Part shown: one piece after another, positions 31,632 to 43,373 of the stretch
Layout: every line of letters begins with the position of its first letter
Position numbering within the stretch: position 1 is the stretch's first letter
From: Plantago ovata
Taxonomy: Eukaryota > Streptophyta > Magnoliopsida > Lamiales > Plantaginaceae
Reading direction: 5' to 3'
Length of the DNA: 64,000 bases
NCBI GenBank assembly: GCA_028274465.1
Contig: CM051456.1
Coordinates: 79,904,753-79,968,752 of the forward strand
Made by a program: the position numbers and the translations under genes
The notes under the pieces: generated by a model
Told to the model about the DNA's origin: nothing
What the model saw: the letters and a program-made list of their open reading frames with translations, nothing else
The model's database searches: none

Positions 31632-33982
31632 TTAATTATCCAATATTGGATGTCCATTAACATGTTCAAGAATGCGTCCAGTGGAAACCCAAGTCTTAAG
31701 TTTTTCAACTTTGACTTGTTTTCTACTTGCTGAGGAACTAGGAGGTTTTGAGCCGAAAGACTTTTGATTTGTGCTGATCAAATCCACTTTCTTATGTGGT
31801 GTCTTGCTCGGTTGACCTATTTGCTGAACATACTTTTCAGTAAGTTCTTTTCTAGCAAGGTTCCTTCTTGCCCTAGCGTTTTGAGTCTTGTCAGAACTCT
31901 TAGGCTTGGTTTTGTTCATCTCTTTGAAGTATCTTTGCTGATTTTGCTTATACTCGTGAAAAAGTTGACTTTGCTTGGTTTTAAAACCGAGTCCACTTTT
32001 CGGAGAATGCTGAGCTTTTGTCTCAGCAACCTTACTTGTTTCAGGTTTGTCAGCAAAGGTCTTCTAATTACTTTTAGTAATCTTGCCTTTTCACTTAACA
32101 AATTGCTTTTCAGCAACTTGTTTGGCGGAATGCTTTACAACATCCTTTTTCTTTACAGTTTGCTTTTCAGCAACTTGTGTTCCTTTTAAAGTCTTGTTAC
32201 TTTGAGTAGCAACAGCGGGCTTCACGGTCGTAGGTACTTGATTGCATTTTTCAGCAACCTTAGATTGACCAAACTGATAGAGTTTTGGTTGACCACTATC
32301 AGTAGCACGTACAAAGAAAATTGGTGATTTGTCCTTACTCAAGATTATTACGTCATCACCTTCATACGTTGCACCTAAACCTTCTTTCTGAGATGGATCT
32401 CTCAGATAAGATTTTAGTTCAGTCAGCGTATTACTTGCATCAACATAAGATTTGAAATTGATTTCCATCTTTTTCATTTCTTGGATTTCAGCAAGTAACT
32501 TTAGAATTGAGGACTGATACTCTTCCAATTCTATTGCCATCTGAGAATTCTTCTCTGTAGCTTCAGCAATCAACTTCTTAAGATGCACTATTTCAACATC
32601 TTTCTTTTTGTCTCTTCCTTCAACAACACATACTTTTCAGTAGTCTGCTTGGTCAGAGTCTCAGCATTCTGTAGTTTCTCTTGTTGTTTGCTCAGAGTTT
32701 TCTCAAATCTTTCGATTTCTCCTTGAATCTTGTCAAGGTCAATCTCGTCTTCACTTTCTGAGTCAGAGTCAGAGGTAGGACTGTTTACCTGACCGGCCAT
32801 GAGGCAGAATTCATAGTTTGACACATCTGGATAAGCTTCCATGGCTATTCCACAAACTTCCTTGCCAATCTCTACGTCAAGAGTGGCTTCTTCATCGTCA
32901 GTGTCTGAGCTTTCTTCAGCAATAAAAGCTCTTTTGAACTTCTTCTTCTTTTCAGCAGATTTGCCTTTCAGCAAAGGACAATTTGCGTTGAAGTGTCTAG
33001 GCTTTTTGCAGTAAAAACAAAGATCATTTCCCACTGCTGGTTCTTCTGATGAGTTTACTTGCTGAGCTTGCTTGTTCAGCGAGCTAGCCTCATTCTTGTA
33101 CTTGTGGTAGTTGTTACCAAGATGCTTTTTTAGCTTCTCTTTTGCTTTTCGCCTTTCAAGTTCCTTACTGATGAATTTCTTCATGTTTTTAACAACTAAA
33201 GCATTTTCATCAGCAGGCTCTTTATCATTCTTCTTTTCAGAAGATGACGGCTTTGCAGCAAAAGCAATGTTTTGCGATTTTTCAGCAAACACATTTTCTC
33301 TTTGCTTTGTCTCGTAGTTGACAGTAGCAAGATGAGAGAACAACTCTGTAGGTGTGATGTCTGGCATTCCTTGATTGTAGTAGAAATTCTGAGTGTGGAT
33401 CCATTCTTGATTCAGACTTCTGATGATGGTTTTCACCTTCTCAGAATCTGAGTAAAGATTTCCAACTCCCAAGGCGGTCATCTCACTAACTAGAGTTGTG
33501 AATCTGAAGTCCAAGTCTTCCAGTGACTCATTTGTACCTTGTTTAAAGTTCTGGAACTTTAACTTCAGCACTTCGAGTTTGTTTTCCTTGGTTTTGTCAG
33601 ATCCAGCACAAAGATCTTGAACCATTTTCCAAGCTTCCTTAGCAGTTTTGGCACCCCACAGTTTGCACTGTATAGTAACCGGAGTTGATCGAATGATGAT
33701 GTTTCTTGCTTGGCCATCAAGACGGAATCTCTTGGCTTCGTCGGAAGTCCATTCCTCTCTTGGTTTTGGAACGAAAGTATCAACTGATTCGCCTAAGATA
33801 GTTTCCTTTCCAGCTTCTGTGGTTTTGTGAGGAAAGCTTCTCTCAACCTTAGTGATCTTGATAGGTCCATCATTAATGACAGTAACCATCTCATCACTAA
33901 TGGCCTCAAGATGTAGCATCATGTTGTTTCGCCATTTTTCGTAGTTTTCCAGCTCCAGCAAGGGAGTGTCTCCTAAATACAT
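31632..33982 (-). pseudogene. gag: D1 gag
   Basis: ATG 33982 follows the PBS by about 100 nt. It encodes a copia-type Gag (UBN2-like: LENYEKWRNNMMLHLEAI, AKEAWKMVQDL, LKLKFQNFKQGTNESLEDL), then zinc knuckle CFYCKKPRHFNANC (the usual GH is RH). An acidic region and a long coiled coil follow (GEIERFEKTLSKQQEKLQ), then a Lys-rich tail. Frameshifts lie near 32590 and 32100. The frame ends at HVNGHPILDN-stop, a stop shared with D2, with pol in another frame just after. Confidence 0.85.
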
Positions 33983-34080
33983 CCTGTCAGCAAAAGACTA
34001 TCAAACTGATCAAGTGAGAGTGATTTACGGAAAGCACCTAAGGGGATCTAGGTTCAGTGCTGAAGGTTAAAGAACCTCGA

Positions 34081-34092
34081 GCTCTGATACCA
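34081..34092 (-). promoter_or_regulatory. Primer binding site, initiator tRNA-Met (D1)
   Basis: TGGTATCAGAGC on the minus strand, a perfect match to the usual copia site, 2 nt inside the LTR end. Confidence 0.92.
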
Positions 34093-34094
34093 CT

Positions 34095-35650
34095 TGTTGG
34101 TCCCTTTAAACAACAAGAAAAGACTAGAGGGGGGGGGGGGTGAATAGTCTTTTCAAACTTTCTCAGCAAGGACTTATTACTTTTCAGTAATGAGTTTGCT
34201 GATACTTAACTTTCTCAGCAAGCGCAAGTTACTTTTCAGCAACGAGTTTTGCTGATACTTAAAATTAGTGAGCGGAAGTCTTTGATACAATAAGTGCTCT
34301 GTCAGTAAGTGATAGTTTCAGCAAGTGAATAGAGTAACTGTGTACAGATAGATATGCTTTGCTGAAAACTAAATGCAGTAAGTAAATCATACAAACACTT
34401 TCATAGTGGTATCCGAGTGTGGCGTAAACTCTCAACTAATCCACTTTGTCCTTTCTAGGACTGAATCCACTAAGACAAGTTTGAGGTTCCTTACAACACC
34501 TATCTAGAGCGATTCAACAGAAACCAAAGCACACTTGCTTCGTTTCCAACCTAACTAGAGAATGAAACCTTTTTCTCCACCAAACCTGGGACTTTTAATC
34601 AGCAACACCATTCTTGATTAAGTTCCCCTGAATTTCACGCCTGAAAGGGTGTATTTTCAGTTAGAGAGGTTTGGGATGAGATAACTTGATTATAACTTAT
34701 TCAGCTACAACCAGTAATCTAAGAAACAAAATTTTGAATACTTTGCAGTAAACAAGTTTGAATGTTTCTGGTGTCAAGACTTGTTCTTGTTCGAAAGAAA
34801 GAACACTTAACTAATTTCTTAGTCGTGTATGTTCTACTTCTTCACAAGTAGCTTTTTCAAGCTTTAAGTCTTGGAACGGATCAATGGCAGTAAAGAGTGT
34901 TTGAAGGGTATGTGAGTTTAACCACAAGTGATAGTTTGATCACGTTGTTGACACACTTCAACTCTTTGCCGGATGACCTCTATTTATAGTGAATCAAGGG
35001 AGCCGTTTGAATTTCAAATTCTAAGGATTTGTTCCTTAAGATGTCACTATCTTGCTTTTGTACTTTCAGCAGCGTCCTTTATTTGTCTTCTAGTCTTCAT
35101 GTCCTTCGCGTGCATGCCTTGCATTTAATGTTCATTTGAATGAGATTCAAACATGAACGTTGGAGCGCAAATGCAAGTACTTTCAGCAAGGAGGTCACAT
35201 ATGTTTTTCAGCAACTGGTCAGTCTCAGTTTCAGCAAGCACAACATACTCTGTCGTTTAGATTTTCACTTATGCAAGTTGTTGCTGAAGTTTCCACTTTC
35301 TGAGCAACATGTGCCTTTGTAGATACCAGTCTTCAGAAATCTTTTAGTCTTCAGTCTTCGAATTCTTCAATTTTCTGAACGGTTCTAAATGATTCAATAG
35401 TTTGTTTGTGTAAACAAAGTACATCATCAACAAATGCTTCAATAGGTTGTTTTTCTTTTCAGAAAACAAGATACATCATAAGCGGTAAAAACACACCTAT
35501 CTAGCACCTACTCTAAGTCTTCAGCAAACGTTCCTCTTTTACAATGTCCTCTAAAATTCTAAAATCCTATGGACCTTAAGAGTACTAGTTACTGGAATTT
35601 CCTTAATTTAGCATGGTTAATTGCTCATCAAAATTACAAGTTTCCTAACA
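34095..35650 (-). repeat. D1 5' LTR
   Basis: 1556 bp, TGTTAGGAAAC...GGGACCAACA on the minus strand; TATAAATA at 34988-34981. A run of C followed by TCTAG lies near the U5 end. TTGCTGA/TCAGCAA words are very frequent throughout. Confidence 0.9.
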
Positions 35651-37360
35651 ATGGCTTGTCAGGTTTCTATCAAATTCCGATTGTGCCAGAGGATCAAGAG
35701 AAGACGACATTCACATGCCCTTTCAGAACGTTTGCTTACAGGAGAATGCCATTTGGCTATGTAACGCCCCCGCCACTTTTCAAAGGTGCATGCTCTCTGT
35801 TTTTTCTGATATGGTGACTAAGTTTGTTGAGGTTTTCATGGATGATTTTTCCCTTTTTGGTGATTCATTTGATGAATGCTTGCATAGATTAGATCGTGTT
35901 CTAAAAAGGTGTATCGAATGCAATTTAACTCTAAGTTGGGAGAAAAATCATTACATGGTTAGGGAAGGCATTGTTCTAGGACATGTGGTCTCCGAAAGGG
36001 GGATCGAAGTTGATAAGGCAAAGATCGATATAATTGAGAAGCTCCCCCCACCCACTTGTGTCAAAGAACTTCAGTCTTTTCTTGGTCATGTAGGATTCCA
36101 TAGGAGGTTTATCAAAGATTTTTCGAAAATTGCAAAACCATTAAGCAACTTGCTTGCAAAAGATGTGAGTTTCCATTTTTCTAAAGATTGCTTAGAAGCC
36201 TTTAACACACTTAAGGCAAGATTAATTACTGCTCCTATAGTTGTGCCACCTAATTGAAAACTTCCATTCGAGATAATGTGTGATGCCTCAAATTTTGCTA
36301 TGGGGGCAGTTTTATGCCAAAAGGTAGACAAGCAGTATCGTGTGATTTACTATGTTAGTAAGACCCTAGACTCAGTTCAAGTTAACTATACAACTACTGA
36401 AAAAGAATTTTTAGCTGTTGTCTTTGCTTTACAAAAGTTTAGGTCTTATTTGTTAGGACACCCTGTGAATGTCCACATTGATCATGCTGCTTTAAGACAT
36501 TTAATAGCTAAACAAGATTCTAAGCCAAGATTAATCCGTTAGGTCTTACTGTTACAAGAATTTGATTTGACCATAGTGAATAGGGCTGGTAAGGAAAATT
36601 GCGTAGCTGATCACTTGTCTAGAATTCCAAATATCCCCGTAGATGCAATTCCTGTTAATGAGGACCTCCCCGATGAACACTTGATGAGAGTAGATGAAGA
36701 GCCATGGTATGTTGATATTGTTAATTATTTAGTTACGGGTATTTGCCCAACTAATTACTCAGCCTCCGATAGGAGAGCACTCTCAAAACAGTGCAGGTTT
36801 TACATATGGGATGATCCGAACCTTCTTAGAGAAGGGGCTGATGGAATCTTGAGGAGGTGTGTTCCACAAGGAGAACAACGAAGTGTACTGAGTCATTGTC
36901 ATGAGCTTCAGTGCGGCGGACACTACAGTGGGGATAAAACATCCCGTAAGGTGTTACAAGAAGGATTTTTCTGGCCGTCCTTGCATCGAGATACGAGAGA
37001 ATTTGTGAAGAATTGTGACCCATGTCAGCGAGGGGGAAATATTGGCAAGAAGGAAGAAATGCCCCAGCAAGGGAATCTCGTAGTAGAACCTTTTGATGTA
37101 TGGGGAATTGATTTTATGGGACCATTCCCATCAAGCTCGGGATATGAGTACATTCTAGTCGCGGTGGACTAAGTCACTAAGTGGGTGGAGGCAATCCCCA
37201 CTAGGAAGAATGATGCTTCGGTAGTCTTGAAATTCTTGAAGGATGTGATCTTCACCTGGTTTGGAATTCCTAGAACAATTATCAGTGATGGAGGTTCTCA
37301 CTTCGTCAACTGTTCCTTTGCCTCACTATTGAAGAAATACAGTGTTACCCATAATGTTGC
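35651..37360 (+). pseudogene. pol: Element C pol, first part (RT, RNase H, integrase start)
   Basis: Athila-like gypsy pol. Reverse transcriptase resumes at GFYQIPIVPEDQEKTTF after the D1 LTR. A one-base shift near 35760 follows MPFG, then CNAPATFQRC and the catalytic box FMDDFSLFG. RNase H: CDASNFAMGAVLCQ, TEKEFLAVVFALQKF, VHIDHAALRHL. Integrase: HHCC-type region (HCHELQCGGHYSG...CDPCQR), then WGIDFMGPFP and ISDGGSHFVN, the first two Asp. Stops at 36255 (TGA for Trp), 36541 (TAG for Trp) and 37170 (TAA for Tyr) mark decay. It breaks at THNVA where A2 entered (GTTGC). Confidence 0.9.
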
Positions 37361-38707
37361 TGATGAACGTATTTTTGACGCGTTCATCTTGTCTTTTTTA
37401 CCTTCTTTTGCTATCTTTTAGCCTTGTTTTTTGGTTAGTTTTGTAGAATAGTGTCACGTTTATTGTTTTCTGCATTTTCAGGCACTTAGGTACGAAATGG
37501 CGTTTTTGGAGCTAAAAACGAGCTTTTTTGATAGAAAATGGCCCCGTTGAAGTTCCTTGATCTCCACGGCTTGTTCGTGAGTGTTTGAGCATCAATAAGC
37601 ATTTGAAGACAAAAATCTGCCCAGGAGCCAAGCTAAGCGCCTGGAATAGTGAAACGCTCCGCTTCATTTTCCAGGAGCTTTGGCACAGTAGCCAAGCGAA
37701 GCGCTTGGAGGGCCCAAGCGCTTCGCTTGCCAAGCGGACCGCTTGGCCTCTCCAAGCGGTCCGCTTGGCAGCGGTTACGTTTTCGGATTTTCCTTCTTAG
37801 ATCTAATCTTCAGTTACTTTTTGGATACTTTTGAACATTGGCTTCGTTTTGGAGAGCTCCTAAGCCCCAATACTCAGAGAAAACTCAGATTACATTGTAT
37901 TTTAGATTGGATTAAAGGTTTTGGCATAGGATTGCATCCATTGTTTCATCTACGGAGAGGTTTTCATCAATACCCACCGATTAGTGACAGCTTGGTGGTA
38001 ACATTGTATCATTATCTCTTGTCTAGTAGTTTGATTTGATGTATTCTATTTACAATTCATATGATTTGATGTCTATGTTGAAGAATATGAGTAGCTAAAT
38101 CGTTTTTGTTGGTGGTAGAATGTAGAATATGCATGCTATGGGTTATGTTTATGCTTACATGAGATTGTGATTCAATCTTGCTGCAAACTCCTTCATATGA
38201 TTCTTAGTTGCCTATAAAATATATTCGAATTGAGTATAGTGACAAACTCTTGGTCAATGAAAGCTATAGGATTGTATGTTAGAGATTTGCAGCATGCTAG
38301 ATAAATGGTGTTAGTGACAAGCACCTCTAAAGTATTGATAGTGGTCTTTTATGATGTGTGTCTTGAAAGTTACCTAGACGAGTTGCTTAGCAGACTTGAT
38401 CGAAGGTTTTACGCACTGAACTTGTGAGCATATTCGTAACCCATGCATGTGTATTTGATTTCTACCACCAACCGTTTTCCAAACTTGACTACAACAATCT
38501 GATTTCTCGTTGCTTTGTTCTAAGAAAACAATTCTACAAAAACTTGAACTCGTTGTCTGAAATAACTAGCAAAAACCACAAACAAAGCCACGTTACGTCC
38601 CGAGAGAACGACACTCGGGGAGAACTTGCCATTGCACTCTAGTTTGTGTAGTGATAAGTGTTCTTTGGTTATTAAACAAATTTAATTGGTGAAAGACGAC
38701 ATCATCA
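37361..38707 (+). repeat. A2 5' LTR
   Basis: 1347 bp, TGATGAACG...CATCATCA; palindromes at about 37627-37770. The 3' LTR is 1407 bp; part of the difference is a segment (GAGAAGGATGAGTCC...) present at about 49554-49610 and missing here near 37600. Confidence 0.9.
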
Positions 38708-38710
38708 ATT

Positions 38711-38728
38711 TGGCGCCGCTGCCGGGGA
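38711..38728 (+). promoter_or_regulatory. Primer binding site, tRNA-Asp (A2)
   Basis: TGGCGCCGCTGCCGGGGA, 3 nt after the LTR, one mismatch to the tRNA-Asp complement. Confidence 0.9.
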
Positions 38729-38851
38729 CTTAACTCCTTTGGTTGGTATTTTTGTTTTGGTTTTTTCAGCCAACATCTCTTCTTTGCCTTATTTCTGTCT
38801 TTTGTTTCTTTTTGACTTGGAAACACACTACTCTTCATTTCAGGTGAGTGC

Positions 38852-41157
38852 ATGCCTAGAACCCGAACGGGTGGACCTATTATTGAACCTTTTGTAGACG
38901 AGATCGATCGTTTGTTTCAAAGGAGAAGGAGGAATTTGAATCTCGAGTTTGAAGAAGTAGCATCTAGAGCTTCCACTTCTGGTATTCGGGAAGAGTCTTC
39001 TTCTTATCTTTTGGAGTCAATTCTTGAATCTGTTTACTTGGAAGGTGAAATGGCGGAGCGGCCTATACGTACACTTACTAAGCCTACGGTTGGGGCTAGA
39101 GGACCAGCAATTGTCCTCAATGATGCCACAAGAAACTTGGAGATCAAGAATCACATGTTCCAACAACTTCCCAAATTCTATGGGATGGCTAATGAGGACG
39201 TGATTGGGTTCTTGAATGAGCTCGAGAATTTTGTTCTCCATCTTGGGCGACCAGGAGCTGGTGTTACGGATGATGATCTCCGTTTGAAGGTCTTTTCTAT
39301 GGGGCTAGGTGATCGTGCAAAGGCTTGGCTTAATACTTTGGAGGCCGGGTCTTTGACAACATGGGATCTTTGTTTTGATAAGTTCATGGAGCGTTACTAC
39401 CCCGCTTCCAAGACGATGGCTATGAAGAGCCAAATTAGCTCCTTCGAGCAGAGGTATGATGAGCCTTTCCACAAGGCCTATGATCGATTCATGGGGTTGC
39501 ATCATCGATGCCCACATCACGGGTATGATAAAGGTCAGCTTCTCCAATTCTTCTACAATGGTTTACATCCCGAGATTCAATCTCAAGTGGATAGTATTTG
39601 TGGAGGTAGTATGGGGGAGTTGCTTCCTTCCCAAGCTCAAGTGAAGCTGGACATGATGTTCCGGAATTCCCAAAACCGGAATGTGAGGGCTCGTGTGCTC
39701 CAAAAGGAGCAAAGAGGTGAGGCCAAGGTGGTGGTAGAACAAGATGCCTTCGATGGGTTCGCCCATGAAGTGAAGCAAGCTTTGAGGCAAAGCGTTCCTT
39801 CTCCTTCTACGGAAGTTTGTGGTGTGTGCAAGAACTATGGGCACCCGGCCTATTTATGCCGTTCTGAATTTGCTAGAGAGCAATATATCACGAACGATGT
39901 CCGTCAAGAAGTGTATGTTGCTGAGGGAGAGCAAGTAGTTGGAGATGTGAACTACGGGCAAGGATATGGCAATATGAGGCCACAAAACCGTGGGCCCCGA
40001 GGTGGGTACCAGAATCAAGGCAACTGTGGTTATCTTCATAACCCGAATCAAAATGCCTATGGGCCTAATCAAGATAGAAGTCGTCTCAGCTATGGGAACA
40101 ATTGGTATGAAGGAGCACCGCCTTCTAATCCTACACCTCCACCTCAGGTTGCTAGTTCGGGACCACAAGGTGGAGGGGTGCTTCCTTCACCTCTTGTCTC
40201 TTCTCTCAACGATCTTGTGTTGAAGACAAATAAGTTTATGGAGAATAACTATCGTAATGAAGCTACTAACAATCAGCGGTTTGAGAAGCTTGAGGCTAGT
40301 AGTAGCAACCTCCATAAGAAGTTGCAAGAGTTGATAGATCGGGGGGCTAGTAGTGAGCAAGGGAAGTTTCCCGGGAACACGGAGAAGGCTATGGCCATAA
40401 CCGTGGTGACTGATTTGCCCGTGGAGATCACGGTTGTGAGAGACAATGCACGAGTTGAGGTGCCAAGTTGCAAGATATCTGAAACTTGCAAGGTGAGTGA
40501 GGAGGTCGAGACTCCTAAGGTGGTTATGGAAGAGGAAGTTGTCGCACAATCTGATGCGATAGTTGAAGAGGTGAAAGAAAACTCATCGTCTGAGGATGAG
40601 ATGGTGGATATGGTGGAAGTGCCCATCCAAGAGAGCTTCGATGTTGAAATCGGCTTGGGGAAGAAGGACGGAATAGTGGCAACTCTAGACACGGGAGCGG
40701 GTGTGAATGTTATACCCTTGAACGTGTATGAAGAGTCGGGTTTGTCTGGCTTGAGACCTATGAAATGCATGGTGAATTAGCAGATGGGTCCATGAAAAAG
40801 CCGTTGGGTGTGACTGAGAACTTGGCTGTGAGGGTTGCCGGTGTAGAGGTGAAGACTAATTTCATCGTTATGCCTACATCTTCTGCTAAGCTCAAAGATG
40901 TTGTTCTCTTGGGTAGAGCCTTCATCAACAAAGTGCATATGGTCATAGACATGTATCGCCGAACATGTCACTTTGAGGTAAATGGCAAGCAACACACGTT
41001 GTGAGCCATTGTTAATTCATGTGCTTATGTTGATACTAACGAACTTGTAGGATTTTTTGGTCCACTTTATGTTCATCAAGATGTGCAGGGAATTGATGCT
41101 TTGAGAGGCAATTGGAGGGGGAAGTCTAGTACCCGAGGCGAAATCAATTCCGCATGA
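38852..41157 (+). pseudogene. gag: A2 gag-protease
   Basis: ATG 38852 follows an acceptor-like CTTCATTTCAG by 8 nt. The Gag part is intact: FYGMANEDVIGFLNELENFV, zinc knuckle CGVCKNYGHPAYLC, coiled stretch, and protease VATLDTGAGVNVIPLNVY (DTG present). A one-base loss at about 40772 ends the frame at 40780. The next frame carries the rest of the protease to a TGA at 41002 (CGA in A1). The natural stop would be TGA at 41155-41157. This is the best copy for seeing what the LTR segment replaced in A1. Confidence 0.88.
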
Positions 41158-41167
41158 GTTGTGAAGA

Positions 41168-41217
41168 GTCGAGCCAACGACTTTTAAACGAAGGCGCTTC
41201 TCGGGAGGCAACCCGAG
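41168..41217 (+). other. Two-stem conserved motif after protease (A2)
   Basis: GTCGAGCCAACGAC and CTCGGGAGGCAACCCGAG, identical to A1. Confidence 0.65.
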
Positions 41218-41339
41218 GTTGTAGGTACTTGCATATAGATTAGGAGCATGTTTAAATTTTGTTTCGTTGTTTAGACAAGGTTTTTGGGGTGAAAATTTAA
41301 CAAAAGTCGAAAAAAAATGGATTTGGGAGCTCCAGGTCC

Positions 41340-41521
41340 CAAGCGAACCACTTGGCAAGCCTAAGCGGTCCGCTTGGATTTCCAGTAAGAATTTCATTCT
41401 TACTGGAAATCCAAGCGGAGCGCTTGGCAGGTCCCAAGCGGACCGCTTGCCAAGCGCTTCGCTTGGGACGGCCCAAGCGCTTCGCTTGGCTTTCCTTAAG
41501 AAAGCCAAGCGGAGCACTTGT
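41340..41521. repeat. A-type palindrome array before ORF2 position (A2)
   Basis: AAGCG...CGCTT palindromes and one long inverted repeat (GGATTTCCAGTAAGAAT...ATTCTTACTGGAAATCC), shorter than the A1 array, which has two. Confidence 0.8.
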
Positions 41522-41705
41522 GCAACAAGCTCCCCACTTCGTTTTTTTTTTCCTCCATTGCCGATTTAGCACCCTAAAAATCTCAATCTCTCTCAATTCT
41601 CCACCAATTCTTGCAATCTTGTGCATTTTAAAAAGCCCATCACCCCCTCTATCATCTAAACCGATCAAATTTCACGTTTGAAGCATCCATAACAAGGAAT
41701 CAAAG

Positions 41706-41955
41706 GTACCTCTCATGAACCCTAACTTTCTTGTTTTTGGGATTTATCTTAATTAGCTTCAATTGTGTTATGCATTGGTGAATTAGAGTTTGATGATGAT
41801 TGTTGAGCATGTTTCTTACTAGATGTGATATCTAAATTCGAATTTTGATCCTCTTGATTTATGATGAATTCTATTGCTCGAATTTTTGCTATATAATTGT
41901 TTGATGATTGTTAGCCTTGAATTTGAGTTATGTTATGATTATGGTGATGTTGTGA
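41706..41955 (+). other. A2 leader intron remnant and ORF2 deletion joint
   Basis: Starts at the donor-like AAAG/GTACCTC as in A1. At TGATGTTGTGA (41945-41955) it jumps to sequence that lies after ORF2 in A1 (12876-12886). Relative to A1, 1665 bp are missing, including the acceptor and all of ORF2. Confidence 0.85.
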
Positions 41956-42092
41956 CTTATGACTCTTGTACTCTTAGTTTGCTTTTGTAGTTGTGGCCTG
42001 TGTGCCTTTTGTCGTGATTCGTTTAGTCTAGTGTTTGTCTTGGTGCCTTAGGTGATTAAGATAGGAAAAAACATCGAAAACCTGGAAACAGA

Positions 42093-42234
42093 GCCAGGCG
42101 AAGCGCTTGGAAGGGCCACGCGGTCCGCTTGAATCTTCAGTAAATCAAAAAATTTACTGGAATTTCAAGCGGAGCGCCTGGAGTCTCCCAAGCGCTCCGC
42201 TTGACAAGCGACTCCCGCCAAGCGGTCCGCCTGG
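42093..42234. repeat. A-type palindrome array after ORF2 position (A2)
   Basis: Palindromes as in A1 13021-13174, with an inverted repeat (CAGTAAAT...ATTTACTG) in place of the A1 stem. Confidence 0.8.
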
Positions 42235-42409
42235 ACCCTGTACCTAGATTTTCCTCGTTTTTTCCATTCTTTTCACCTTTGTGCACCCGTTTTCACATGT
42301 TTCTTGAGTCCTTTCAGGTACTACTCATATATAGGAGATTGGACACGAACCTTTATCTCAGGGAAGTGTACTTTCAATCCTATTTTTCCTTTTCATTCAA
42401 CTTTTCTTT

Positions 42410-43060
42410 GCTCGAGGACGAGCAAAAGTTTAGGTTTGGGGAGGGAGTATTGGATTTTCAGTACTATATGCTTGTGTGGTTCGTACATGCCTGATTTTAC
42501 TCAAGCTCATGTGATTTGTCGTGTTTTTTCAAATTTTTGCATGCATATCATCCATAGATTAGTTGTTGCACGTTGTTGTGTAGAGTCTATTGCCAAGTTT
42601 TTTTCGAACTTTTCTATTGTGTAGACTAAGTGTTTATGACCATTGATCATATGTTGCATCACTCTGCAAGTAGTTTGAGGCTTGTCTCGCTTGGTTTGTC
42701 ACATTCGCATGTGCACTAGTTAAGCTTAGTAGTCTCGACATCACCTTGAGTGGTGTTTCTTCTGCTGCGGTTCACGATGGCCATATAAAATGATGCATGT
42801 TAGAATCTATGGTTGTAACCCGTGTAATTATGTACGTAAGAGGCGACAAGTTCTTCACCTCGATTAGAGATTGCCAAATGCCTAGGAAGGAGGTAGTGTT
42901 AGGTGTGTGATTCCTTGTATTAAACCTATTCTATCGAATAGGTTTGGGGAGGGGGTTACGTTGTTATACTTGTCTTTCGTCTTGAGTCGTTGTAAAGTTT
43001 TCTTTTTCTTTTTCTTTTTGTTTTGTGTCCCAACCTATTCTTTCGAATAGGTTTGGGGAG
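42410..43060 (+). repeat. Hairpin plus GGTTTGGGGAGG modules (A2)
   Basis: GCTCGAGGACGAGC at 42410-42423, AACCTATTC...GAATAGGTT at 42923-42944 and 43032-43053, each followed by TTTGGGGAGG. A1 has one more copy. Confidence 0.85.
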
Positions 43061-43094
43061 GTGTTTTTGACACTTAGTACTGCTGCTTGCCCCT

Positions 43095-43200
43095 ATTTAA
43101 AAAAAAAAAAGAAAGAGAAAAAGAAAAGAAGAAGAAAAGAAAAAGAAATATAAAAAAAAAAAAAAGAGAAAAGAGAATAAGACCCAAAAAGCAAAAGAAG
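43095..43200 (+). repeat. A-rich purine tract (A2)
   Basis: Almost pure A/G, at the same place as in A1, followed by GACCCAAAAAGCAAAAGAAG. Confidence 0.75.
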
Positions 43201-43373
43201 GGTCATTGCAAGCCAAAAAGCAGTCTAGTAAAGTGTCAAGTGTCATGTAAATATTTGTTATTGTGAAGTTATCGAGTTGTAAATTCTATATTTCGTTTCG
43301 TGTCGCCTTTGTCCAAGGCCTGTTCTTGACCACCCTCGTCTTGCTATTCAAGAAGTGGTTGAAGGAGACTCAT

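Larger units (their letters stand above)
30206..35650 (-). mobile_element. Copia LTR retrotransposon D1 (5' part, minus strand)
   Basis: 5' LTR 35650-34095, PBS 34092-34081, gag 33982-31632, pol 31625-30206. It ends abruptly at the E LTR within the segment after reverse transcriptase; RNase H and the 3' LTR should lie left of the window. Inserted in the reverse transcriptase of C (right flank ATGGC, 35651-35655). Shares most of its sequence with D2. Confidence 0.88.
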
